A stretch of 64,000 nt of DNA from Helichrysum umbraculigerum. Lineage: Eukaryota > Streptophyta > Magnoliopsida > Asterales > Asteraceae. The DNA lies in the NCBI GenBank assembly GCA_949592205.1, contig CATIUR010000002.1, forward strand, positions 132,010,090 to 132,074,089. The letters are read 5' to 3'. The notes under the pieces were generated by a model. That model searched no databases, was not told where the DNA came from, and saw only the letters and a list, made by a program, of their open reading frames with translations. Positions 11,094 through 20,699 of this stretch are shown one piece after another (position 1 is the stretch's first letter; every line of letters starts with the position of its first letter). Position numbers and translations under genes: made by a program.

Positions 11094-11457
11094 TTGGGAG
11101 TTCGTGGCTTTGAGTTCTATAGAAATGACAGAGAGAGGATTTTAGTCCTTGGAAGTACGTTGCTTCCGGGTGTTAGATGTGATTTTCATAAAATCATTAG
11201 AGTGCGCCACAAGGTGGTGTGACGGAAACCAAGTCTGTTATGGTCGGTGCAAACCGCTGAGAGGAATTCGTAAGTGTCACCAGAGAAACGTCGGCTATCT
11301 CTATAGCGAGTGTGTTTACGTGCGTGGCCTATTCATATATATATTCAATATATAATAGCCTAGTGTATGTCTAGCACATAACAAGTAAGAGTCTCGGTTC
11401 CCTCGTGGTCAGAGTCAACTAACGCATTCCTGTTCGACATAGCCATTTCAGACCTCA

Positions 11458-11518
11458 CATCATCTTCCCTTAATTGTACATAGTTGATCAAGCTATGTTA
11501 AATTAAAGTCGTATGATG
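11458..11518 (-). promoter_or_regulatory. Leader stem-loop SL2 with self-complementary loop, element A
   Basis: Outer arms CATCAT/ATGATG and inner arms ACATAG (11478-11483) / CTATGT (11493-11498) enclose the loop TTGATCAAG, which contains the palindrome TTGATCAA. It lies about 90 nt downstream of the primer site in sense direction, where retroviruses keep dimerisation signals. Confidence 0.6.
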
Positions 11519-11562
11519 AAATTCCTGAACCAATCATGCCTAATAAGGAAATACTGCCTAAT

Positions 11563-11606
11563 GGTTATAGTCTAGGCCCACTAATGCAACCTAGTTCACT
11601 ATAACC
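11563..11606 (-). promoter_or_regulatory. Leader stem-loop SL1 next to PBS, element A
   Basis: GGTTATAG (11563-11570) pairs with CTATAACC (11599-11606), with CTAGG/CCTAG nested inside. It sits three bases from the primer binding site. In B, C and D one arm reads GGTCATAG, which on the sense strand is a G-U wobble and so keeps the pairing. Confidence 0.55.
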
Positions 11607-11609
11607 TTA

Positions 11610-11622
11610 GGCTCTGATACCA
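11610..11622 (-). other. Primer binding site (tRNA-iMet type), element A
   Basis: The minus strand reads TGGTATCAGAGCC, complementary to the 3' end of initiator methionine tRNA, three bases after the 5' LTR. Confidence 0.92.
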
Positions 11623-11947
11623 ATCTGTAACACCCCCGAAATTCACTGTTTTGCGGAAGAATAGTTTGGGGTGTTACTAATTAAATATCACAGCACAAGG
11701 ATAAAGCAAACGACCTCTAAATGAGACGTTTTGTAAATTAGTTACATTCCATAGATATAATGTTTGAAAACTTAGTGTTTTCGTATACAAAATGTAGTTT
11801 CCCCTAGAGTCCACGCGTATAGCGGGAGATTCTATTACATAATCAAAATATACAAAAGATAATGCTAAAAATCTCCGTTAATGCAGTTGTGTTGAAATCA
11901 TGCGACTCTAGCTAAAATCCTGGAGTAATCCTACTCCATCCGGGTAC

Positions 11948-12494
11948 CTGAGAAAACATGCTAAAAAGTATCAACCAAAAGGTTGGTGAATCTCACAGGT
12001 TTGTAATTAATATCGGCTTTGAACACGAGATTTCATTAGTAGTGCCCGTAGGCGTAAAATCAGCCATTGCCATCCAGCAATCGTAAAATCAGTATTTGCA
12101 ATCCAGCAAATGTAAATAAATAAGTTTATACCGTTGCCATGAGGCTCATAATCGAAGCTTAACCCGTAAATAATATGTTTGCTCCCGTGACATGCTCGTA
12201 AGTGAGCAAGCATCAGTAACGAATAAGTTGTCACCCGTTTATACGTGTAAATCGGTACGTGGCAGCGCTACTGCCCCGGGTGGGGAGGGTCATTTCCCTA
12301 ATGGATCCATTAACTACTGTTCGCGCTTAAGTCCATAACTAACGATATATGATGGAGAGACTTCTGTAAATAGTAATTAACTCATGCAATTCCGTTTGGT
12401 ATAGAAATCAGTTTAGTACTTGTGTTCAGGAAAATCAGTAGCATGTATCTCCCCCAATAAGATAAAACAGTAAAAGTGGGGCCGTAAGACTCAC
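11948..12494 (-). other. Candidate LTR-leader intron, element A (547 nt)
   Basis: On the minus strand the 5' boundary is CTCAG|GTGAGTCTTACGG, a perfect U1 match. The 3' boundary is TTTTCTCAG|GTACC. A branch-like TTGAT lies 24 nt before the AG, directly after hairpin 11972-11985. The same arrangement recurs in B, C and D. Splicing is inferred, not shown. Confidence 0.5.
11972..11985 (-). promoter_or_regulatory. Covarying hairpin at candidate branch point, element A
   Basis: A CAACC/GGTTG stem closes a four-base loop; element B has CAGCG/CGCTG at the same place. On the sense strand the 3' arm runs straight into the branch-like TTGAT. The equivalent in the 3' LTR is 3754-3767. Confidence 0.6.
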
Positions 12495-12872
12495 CTGAGT
12501 CTTTGCAAGTACGTTTATATCAATAAACGAGTAAATAATATCAACCGTAGGTTCTCCGAACCCGTAACCTTCAAATGCCTAAACATATAAAGTTAAGTAA
12601 GTAGATGTCTCGCAAGACCATCTAGGCTAGTTGTTTACACAACTCATTATGTCCAAGTGTTTGTTTAGTAATCCGTTTGTAGTTTGAAAACAATTATGGC
12701 CCGTTGGTGACGGTTTGTATAAAATGATTCAAAGTGTTATCATTTATAACGCAATTTAGTGTAATTGTAATAGAAAGTATGTTCTATGACGTTTGTTAAG
12801 TCGTATGACATAAGTATTTGAAGTTGTGTAAGTTCGACACTTAGTAAAATCTGACTTTTCAAGGTTCTGGTT

Positions 12873-13180
12873 TGTGCGACGTAGCATGCGACGTAGCATG
12901 CGACGTAGGGTGCGACGTTGGGTGCTACGTCGCAGATCCGGACTGCGACGTTGAGCATGACGTCGCTAAGTGCGATTTCGCAATTTAATGCGACGTAAAG
13001 GCTGGCGTCGCTATATGCGACGTTGAGTATTTGTGCGACGTAGGGGTCGATGTCGCTAAGTGCGACGTTGGCCACTTAATGCGACGTTAGGGCTGACGTC
13101 GCTATATGCGACGTTGCGAGGGGAATTGCGACGTAGTGGCCTACGTCGCAGGTAGCCCGTCGTCTCTGCGACGTAGCGGT
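12873..13180. repeat. GCGACGT palindrome array, element A 5' LTR
   Basis: Second copy of the array at 4656-4961, with a few point differences (for example GCATGCGACG for GCATACGACG). In sense direction it starts roughly 90 bp downstream of the TATA-like site, so it would be transcribed as a CpG-rich, hairpin-rich 5' segment. Confidence 0.9.
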
Positions 13181-13267
13181 CTGATCGGACAATGGTGGCC
13201 GGAAAATCGGTCGAAAAACTTCCGTTAGGTCCAAATCTTTTACCCAACCCATTTTTGGACATTTTAA

Positions 13268-13278
13268 GCATATATAAA
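13268..13278 (-). promoter_or_regulatory. TATA-like site in element A 5' LTR
   Basis: The minus strand reads TTTATATATGC upstream of the array. C has TTTAAATAGG and B has GTTATATAAC at comparable positions. There is no transcript evidence; the placement is inferred. Confidence 0.3.
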
Positions 13279-14040
13279 CCATAAAAACGTAAAAATGAGC
13301 AAAAACGGAGAGTTTCGGGTTTTGTCGGAAACTTACAAAATGTCGGATAGAAAATCCGAAAAGATGGAAAGGTAGATCGGGATGCCGTGGTTCTTTTATT
13401 CCAAAGGAGTGGTATGATTCGGCGTCGTTTCGTGATGTTATTTTGTGATTTTGTAATATGGTGGTGGTTTTGTTAGTTGAGAGGGAAATGAGAGAAAGAA
13501 AAAGAAAGAAATGAGAAAGTGAAAAGAAAGAGAAAAGGAAGTGGGAGGTTAAGCCTCCCATTTTCAGTCCGCGCCTCCGCGCTCCGTGCGGTGTTCGTTT
13601 CCTCCGTCGTTTAAACGTTATATCAAGCAGTTATATTTTTAAAAGGTGACGGGAATATTTTAAATGAAATACCTTGAAATTAATTATAAAAACATTTTTC
13701 GAAGTATTAAAATTCTTAACTCGCGTTTAATTCGTATTCGTTAAATTATTTAAAATGTCGTCGCGATATTATAAATAATGTTTGTTCGCTGTGTATTTTA
13801 TATAATAAAATACGTTCTCATTATTTAGGAAATTTTCTGTCACCAACGTCAAAATAATTGTGTCGGACTCCGTCCGGTTAATTCGTACGATTTATCCAAA
13901 TCGCGTAAATACACACATATATATATAAATCAACTTATATATATACAAATAGAGCCTGTAATTAGTCCTATTACATACTAATTACAACTAGTTATAAACA
14001 ATTAAGCATAATCAATTATCCTAATTATGCAGGTGTTACA

Positions 14041-15362
14041 TCATCCATTCCCACCTCATCAGCTCAAAGCTAGCTGACTCCCCCATAACTCGTGCATTTT
14101 CATCAGCAGCCCACTCTTTGACTAGATAGTCATACCTCCTTTGTTCATCAGGATGAAACTCAGGGAAAACACCCACATTATCTCTTTCCTCAGCGACATC
14201 CATATCTGATGCATCATTATCAAAGGGGATGTAATTCTTAGCATCATCATCTTCTTCATTCTCCCCCTCAGCCTCAGAAACTAAATAAATAATCTCCTCA
14301 AGTCGATTACAGATTTTCTGATGATGAACATGCATAGTTTCTAGACCTGTGATGGTCTCATGATGGTTGGAGACAATTTTTGGAAGTTCGCTGATAACTT
14401 TATCAGCATGAGTGATATAATCCACAACAGAAGATGCCATCGTTTTTTGTTTTTCATTGAGAGAGATTATTGCATCTTCATGAGTTTTGAGGCTGATTCT
14501 GGTGAATGAGGCGAGAACAGCAAGAGACTTAGCATGAGTTTCCAGAAGTTGGTAGTGATCTAATTCAGCATTTGCAATTAATTTGACCTTTTCTTTGATA
14601 GAATCACTCCAATCTGGAATGGATTCATAAGCTGCTGCAAGAGAATGAACTTTACTAGAGAGATCAGCTAGTTGGCCTGTCAAGGTCTCTCTATCTTCAG
14701 TGAAAAGACGAATTTGTTGCTGTGAAGCAGCAATATAATCAAGCAGCAATTTGTCTGTTGATGATGTGGTGGAATTTGATGTTTTGGTGGTTTGTGGAGA
14801 CTTTTGAGTGACAGGGGATAGTGGAGATGTTGGTTGTGGTTGGGATTGGATTTTAGTTTATGGTTGAATTGGTTTATCAGCAGTATGATGAGAGATGTCA
14901 TCACTGGAAAGAGACATTGCATCTAATTCCTGGATGGGTGAGGTTATGGTATCAGCATGTGGAATAGTGGAGAAGGGTAGAGATAAAACATCAGAATCAT
15001 CAGGTTGCTGATTCACCTTTGGAAGAGTAAGATTATAAGATCGATGTTGCTGATCCTTTTCAGAAGAAGATGAAGAAGTATCCATTGGTTGGGCTTCCTC
15101 AACATCATCAGTTTGTGTTTTAGCTGATGGATCATTGGAAACAGAGATGTCAACCTGTATCTCTCCCTTTGACTGGGGAGGGACATTGTCGGTTGGTGCA
15201 CTGAAAGATGAGAGTTGGCCCGGGTCTGTAGCCAGTAATGTGTCATCAGTAACGAGTGTGTTATCACCCGCTGATGGCACTAGCCCTTTGACTGAAACAT
15301 CATCCTTTTGTGAGAATGATGAGTGGCTGATGGGTTGACTCGATGGGTGGGTGTGGGTTGCA
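14041..15362 (-). pseudogene. Sirevirus-like extra ORF, 5' part, with one stop
   Basis: This is the N-terminal part of the ORF cut by element A. The minus-strand frame is open from about 15362 through MPSAG-type sequence near 15270 to the duplication at 14041, except for one in-frame TAA near 14858 after KPIQP. Downstream of that stop the same frame continues (KLLLDYIAASQQQ and on). It contains a helical, coiled-coil-like stretch and an acidic EGENEEDDDA segment. Across the TCATC duplication the frame runs into the 3' part at 3402 without loss. A tag stop lies just upstream, near 15363, where the fragment appears to be truncated. The function is unknown; the family assignment is as for the 3' part. 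Confidence 0.5.
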
Positions 15363-16352
15363 CCCTAATCACTGCAATAAATCATCCGAATAAGGGATTT
15401 TAGAATTTCTTCAATATGGGAGGGATTTGAAAACACAGAGAAAATGTACTCGATATGGACAAAAGTACCCTTGGCCAATCTCATCCACAATGTTTTCTGA
15501 TCCTTTCATACTTTTTTTTGCACAGTTCCTTTCCTCCAAAATTAAAATTAGACGAAACTTCTACATTATGCCTCGTCTTCTCCAGTGAGCCCTGCAACCG
15601 TCATCGCCTCATCGGCACAAACTTCACAAATAATAACGTAATTCCTTGTTTCACCACCGTAAACGGAATTTTCACCAGTAGATACGGCACAATCTGCAAT
15701 CCCACTATACATTTAATTTCTGTCGATTGCCTTCTTAATCTCTTACGATTCCAAATTTCTATCGATTGTTTGTATTTTCTGTAATTTCTTCTTTGTTTTC
15801 CCATTATGTGTACTTTAGGTATAAACATCATATATTTCTTAAAACGCTTCCAATAAAGATACATGCTTATGGTAAGGTCTCGAGTTATTTCTTTAAAAGC
15901 TTCCAATAATCTTGAAAATGATATTGAGATTTGGTTTTAAGAAATATGTTTTTTTATTGGGTCTCTACGATTCCATAAACGAACACTGTATACTGCTTCA
16001 TTTAGGATCTTTTTTGGGGCTTGTGTGTTCAAAAGTGAATGCAAGATTAGAATGAAATTTTGAGATGGCTAAAGTAATTGATTCTGTAGGAAATTATGAA
16101 TAGAGCAATTTTGTATTGAAAAAGTTCTCTGACTTGTTTGGCGTTGTTATTGAAACGCATCTGTATACTTGTGTTTTATTAATGAAGGGTAATTTTGTCA
16201 TTAAACTAGAAATCCTTTCGAACCTTTTAAACAAAAATGGTAAACCAAACGCAAGCTAGGATTTTAAATGACAGGATTCTAAATCCTTTGGGATTTCAAA
16301 TCCCATGACATTCTAAATCCTGGGATTTCAAAAACCCCAACCAAATGCCACC
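15363..16352. other. Right part of the Harbinger-like unit, no gene
   Basis: AT-rich sequence with no credible ORF. The last 150 bp contain repeated ATCCTTTGGGATTT / AAATCCTGGGATTT motifs in both orientations that match the left terminal region. Confidence 0.35.
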
Positions 16353-16355
16353 TTA

Positions 16356-16691
16356 ATGGAAAAGCGATATCATGGGCCCTCTGATGATTAAAGTTTGACT
16401 CTAAAGAGCTAGGCCTAGCCGGGACTAAGTTGATGTGCGCAAAATCAGTAGTCTCATATAGTCAATATAATCGGAAATCAGAAAACATAAATGAATCCTG
16501 AGATTGATTAAAATATATGTCTCGATTCATACAATATCAGTAGAACAAAGGGATAGCTGATCACTTATCTAAAGGGCTGACTCTAAGATATGATTCAGAG
16601 TTCGGCAGTTACGTTGGATGACACTTTTTACTTAGTTAATAGGATAGATACTTAGACCAATAATAGTTGATGATTTGTCCAAGTGGAAGAC
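16356..16691 (+). pseudogene. 3' tail of copia pol, decayed
   Basis: Near 16555-16581 the plus strand encodes IADHLSKGLT, the hallmark end of copia RNase H/pol, preceded by an in-frame stop. It is followed by a purine-rich AAGTGGAAGA (16681-16690) just before an LTR start. This is the 3' remnant of a copia element in plus orientation. Confidence 0.5.
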
Positions 16692-17393
16692 TGTTGGAAT
16701 AGTGTCCAATATCATAACTAATTGGTAAAACTATCATTAAAAGTAAAGTACTTTTTGGGTTGCCCTCAATGAATAGTCAAGAGAAAGATTAAGGAATAAT
16801 ATTAATTGTATTAATATTATATTTAACTAGTTGATTTATTAATTATGGTGAATTAATTAGAAATCAAAAGTAATTAAAAGGAGGAAAATCTGGAATTGAA
16901 ATTTAGTCGGCGGCTAAATGGTTTAGCCGGAGGCTAAACCAAGAAAGGATGAGGCGGTGGAGATCGAAGACTTGGAGTCCAAGGCAAACACCTTTAGCCG
17001 GCGGCTAAAAGTCGAAATCTGCAATTTCAGGGTTTTCTCTCCAAGTATAAATAGGGGTCAAGCCTATATCTTAATACATACGAATTTCATACGAATTTTC
17101 TGAGGGTTTCGAAAATTATTCTTTCTCTTGGGTTTTTGGATGTGAAGCATTAGAGGTATTCTACTTTGGGTACTTGCCTCCAAGTAACGAAGCTCTGCTA
17201 GTTGGTTTGCGCGTGAGAAATAGGTTTTCTTCAAGGTTAGTGTATTTTCTTATTTATCTAATTTGTTTATTGCACTATTTATTAAAGTTAAAAATCCCTT
17301 AAGGTTTTAGTTTCCTAATTGCCTTAGATTATTAAATTATTGTTATTCCGCTGCGTTATGATAATCTAGTTAGGGAATAGAAAACCCATCATA
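16692..17393 (+). repeat. Copia 3' LTR (right edge approximate)
   Basis: Starts TGTTGGAATAGTGTCC directly after the polypurine tract. It contains a TATA box TATAAATAG (17046-17054) and a CCGCTGCG segment typical of copia R/U5. Upstream of the TATA box is a set of inverted GGCTAAA motifs (16904-17011), the best being TTTAGCC-GGC-GGCTAAA. I place the end at the CCCATCA near 17393, but this could shift by tens of bases. No 5' partner LTR is in the window. Confidence 0.5.
17046..17054 (+). promoter_or_regulatory. TATA box of the copia LTR
   Basis: TATAAATAG followed by GGG sits in the middle of the LTR, a strong plant TATA match. Confidence 0.6.
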
Positions 17394-17429
17394 CCTGTCG
17401 TGATCAATGTAATCAGATGAACTTGTGTG

Positions 17430-18138
17430 TTTAGCGTATAACGGGCGGTATATAATGGCTGTAAAAGGTTTGCCAATGTTTACCTTTCGTGATCAATTTA
17501 GATGAACTTGATATCAAGATGTTTTGTAATTATATTATACTATATTTGCTTGATATTTGTACCATGTATATATGTTGTGAATTCGGTTATATGGCTTTCT
17601 GGAAATCGATATGGTAAGTATTTGGCTACTGGAATTTGGTAATTGCATGATAGCGGTTACTAGAAATTTTGGCGGGATCCAAATACAGACCGTTAAAAGC
17701 GGTTATTTGAACCGCCTAATATTGAATAATATTACCCACTAGTTTTTATTTTTTTGGCGCCATCGATAATAAAAACGGCGGTTCCTAAACACCGCCTTAC
17801 AATTTAATTATAGACATTTAACAAATCAAAAAGATTAATTAAAAGCCATAATATAATGAGGAAAACCGCCTTTATGTATGTTAATATCTGGCGCCAAAAT
17901 ACCCAAGACGCACCGCCTTATTTTAATAAAAAAATCCCCGCCCTTAAATGACATGACTGTGTCAAAGATAAACCGTCCTTAAATTGTTAAAACTCGCTTT
18001 ACATATATTTATTTAAGGCGGTGTTTTCACCGCCTCTATATAAGTTTTAATTTTAAACATCGCTCGCATAGATGGCGGGCCGTTCACCGCCCGTAATGGG
18101 CTTTTTCACCGCCCGTAATGTGCATTTTTATAGTAGTG
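17430..18138. mobile_element. CACTA transposon end (partial)
   Basis: The right edge reads, in reverse complement, CACTACTATAAAAATGCAC, the terminal CACTA signature. Inward there are many subterminal copies of ACGGGCGGTGAA / ACCGCC-type motifs in both orientations (from about 17440 to 18110). No matching left terminus with a 3-bp duplication is evident, so this is a truncated or MITE-like end. The left limit is where the motifs begin. Confidence 0.5.
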
Positions 18139-18896
18139 TAAGTTAACATGTCTTATTTGTAATATGCATGCTTAAACCCATATAGTACACGGGTGTAGAA
18201 TATAGATATATGTCTTCTATCTTTGTTTATCGTATATGTATACATGTGTATGTATGAATTGATGTTAAAAAATAGTTGTGCTTGATTACATATAAAAAAC
18301 GGGTTATGATAAGTCAAAATGGTAATATATGTATACAAGTTAGGTATATAAAATTTAAATCTGCATCTGAGAAGGCGGGTCAAGCCATGTGTTAGTGAAC
18401 ATGACTGTAGATGCAAAGGATGTTTCAAAGAACTTCATTTATATATAGACATGATCAGTAAGCTATTTATGACTTATATGTCTATTAATTCAGACTTGGT
18501 GGGTTATGTTGGTTAAGTTGTGTTGTACATTGACTACGAGATGGTTTCTGACTTGCATGACATGTAAATTTGTGTAGTAGATTAGGCCATTAGGAGATGC
18601 TACTTTGTATTATGTAAGCTGGTTATAAGAAGATGAGAAGTTAAGAGATATATTAATACAAATATCTTCTTATTTTGAAACCTCATTTTAGATTTGTTAT
18701 TGTCATTGTATTGTATTCCTTGAATTGGTTACAATGAAATAGATTTGATAGTTTTTTTTTCTTCTTTAATAAAAATGAGTAATAAGGAGAATGGGTGAAA
18801 TGGGTAAAACCATATAACATGTATTTAAAAGACAATTAGTGTTGTATCTTTGTTGAAAAGGTTCCAAGTTTTATGGGAAAAAATGTTTGACTCAAA
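18139..18896. other. Unassigned intergenic stretch
   Basis: AT-rich, no ORF of note, no terminal repeats seen. It directly flanks the element D insertion and shows no S28 peptidase exon. Confidence 0.4.
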
Positions 18897-18901
18897 CATT
18901 A
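18897..18901. repeat. Target site duplication of element D (left)
   Basis: CATTA is repeated at 49389-49393 just after the far LTR end. It ties the two halves of a 30.5-kb nested structure together. Confidence 0.92.
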
Positions 18902-19731
18902 TGTAACACCCCCAAATTTCGGGTTGCGGAAGCGGTCGGGTCGGGGTGTTACCAAATCAAATATCACAGTGCAAAGGTACAAGCGAACGACTCTAAATGA
19001 GACGTTTTAGAAAATACATTACAATATAGTACATTACATAAGTTTCAAAGGTTTTAAGTCATAAAGATACATCATTAATGAGTTCGCAAAATAAATCTGA
19101 AGATTTTAAATACATAATCATAATACAAAAGATAATGCGAGTAAAATCTTCATAAGTGTGTATGCATGCGACTCGTACTAGCTTAGCATAATAGTAGATC
19201 CTGCTGGGCCATCCTACTGTGGCTGCGTACCTGAGAATGCATTACTAAAAGCGTCAACCAAAAGGTTGGTGAATCTCACAGGTTTATAGTAAGTAAATCA
19301 ATTGAACACAATATTAGTACAAAAGTTTCACAAGCGGTAAAGTAATAATGGTAATTGCACAATTAAAGTAAAGCAGTATAAGTGACTTTACGTATGAAAT
19401 CAGTCGGTATTTAGTAATTGTACGAAAGCAGTAGATGAGTAAACATCAATTTCGTGTAGGTAACAAGTCTGTAATCAATCATTGCATCAATGCAATCGGG
19501 TAGTAACCCATGGTAGTAAGCATGTAGCAAGTTAGTAAAGTAATAAACAATCATTGCACGAATGCAATAGAAGTTGATATACATTGCTGTGAGCATCATA
19601 GTTGAAGCTTAACAAGTCTGTAATTTACCCCCGTGAGTGCTAATCCAAACACTCATACGAAACGAGTAGAAAACGCCCGTTTATACGAGAACGGTTCGTG
19701 ACAGTGCGTGCTGCCCCGGGCGGGGATTGTC
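18902..19731 (-). repeat. Element D 3' LTR, distal segment
   Basis: First 830 bp (plus-strand order) of D's left LTR, beginning TGTAACACCCCC. It carries the acceptor-like site and hairpin (19255-19268). It is cut at 19731 by element B. Confidence 0.92.
19727..19731. repeat. Target site duplication of element B (left)
   Basis: TTGTC is repeated at 30766-30770. The uninterrupted sequence is seen in D's other LTR near 36707, which confirms the insertion. Confidence 0.95.
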
Positions 19732-20646
19732 TGTGACACCCCCAAATTTGATGATTTGCGGAAGCTCGGTTTGGGTGTCACTAATCAATATACAAAGCAC
19801 ATAAGATATAATGAACGACCACTATATGCGTCGTTTTAAACTTGCATTAATATAGTAAACGTTACATCAAAATAATGTTACATTAGCTCGGTTCCTGAAA
19901 TTTAGAGATTACATAGCATAATTACTTTTACAAAATATAATAATGCAATCAAATCTCTAGTTGTATGAATGCTGACTTGAGCTAATAATCCCTGCTTGTG
20001 CAGCCAACCTACTGCTGGGTACCTGTGATACATACTAAAATGGGTCAGCGAAAACGCTGGTGAGCTCACAGGTTTGTATGTCAATGTATAGTTGTAAGAA
20101 CCGCAAGATTTATATTGAAGTTAAATTGCAGTTAAGCAAAATAAAAGTTATACAATCCATGAGCACATAGTCTGAGCTTAACTTGAGCGCTAGGTCCAAT
20201 TAAGGAAACCTAACTTGAAATGCCTCCTACGAGTGTCTAATCCACACTCGTCTTCCCAAATGCTAATACATCCGTTTGACCGGTTAGTGCGTGCTAACCC
20301 GGATGAGGATTGTCAATCCCATATGATATCATATACTAACATTCACGCTAAAATATTAGAGACTATGCTTATGGAGGACTTTAATTGATTAGCTTGAAAC
20401 TCATGTAGTGTTTGAAGTTTGGCACTTGCGTTCTACTTGTAAAACAAAACATAGCAGTATTATCACACCCCTAGTTGAAAAGCAGTGAAAATGGGGCTAT
20501 GAAACTCACCTGAGTCTTGAAGTGTTTAAGCAATTAAACTTGAAGTGTATTGATATCCAAAGACTTGAAACCTGAATGTGTCCACGACACTTGATTTGTT
20601 ATTAATTGTACTGGTATCTCGAAAGACTACCATTGAAGTTGCTATT

Positions 20647-20699
<53 letters not shown>

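Larger units (their letters stand above)
3408..14040 (-). mobile_element. Element A: intact Ty3/gypsy Tekay-type retrotransposon
   Basis: This is a complete 10.6-kb LTR element on the minus strand with LTRs 3408-5811 and 11626-14040, TG...CA ends and TCATC duplications. In sense order it has the 5' LTR, an iMet-type primer site, leader stem-loops, an accessory ORF, one continuous gag-pol frame, a polypurine tract and the 3' LTR. Long LTRs, the iMet primer site, a single gag-pol frame and a C-terminal chromodomain-like tail fit the Tekay/Del chromovirus clade. The two LTRs differ by only about five substitutions and one 11-bp indel that I could find, so insertion is recent. It landed inside the Sirevirus-like ORF. 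Confidence 0.93.
11626..14040 (-). repeat. Element A 5' LTR (2415 bp)
   Basis: Promoter-side LTR (sense runs 14040 to 11626). In sense order it carries an AT-rich U3, a TATA-like site near 13268-13278, the GCGACGT array (12873-13180), a consensus 5' splice-like site at 12494, a hairpin (11972-11985), an acceptor-like site at 11948, then the end at 11626. Confidence 0.95.
99..16352. mobile_element. Harbinger-like TIR element, split by nested insertions
   Basis: The left end reads GGGCGTGTTTGGTT and the reverse complement of the right end reads GGTGGCATTTGGTT. Both are flanked outside by TTA (96-98 and 16353-16355). Further in, both ends share TTTAAAATC followed by CGTTTGGTTT, so the inverted repeat extends about 80-100 bp imperfectly. 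TTA duplication is typical of the PIF/Harbinger superfamily. Its own sequence would be 99-240 and about 15363-16352, roughly 1.1 kb, with the Sirevirus-like fragment and element A nested inside. No transposase is visible, so it is probably a non-autonomous copy. The inner boundary near 15363 is an estimate. Confidence 0.4.
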
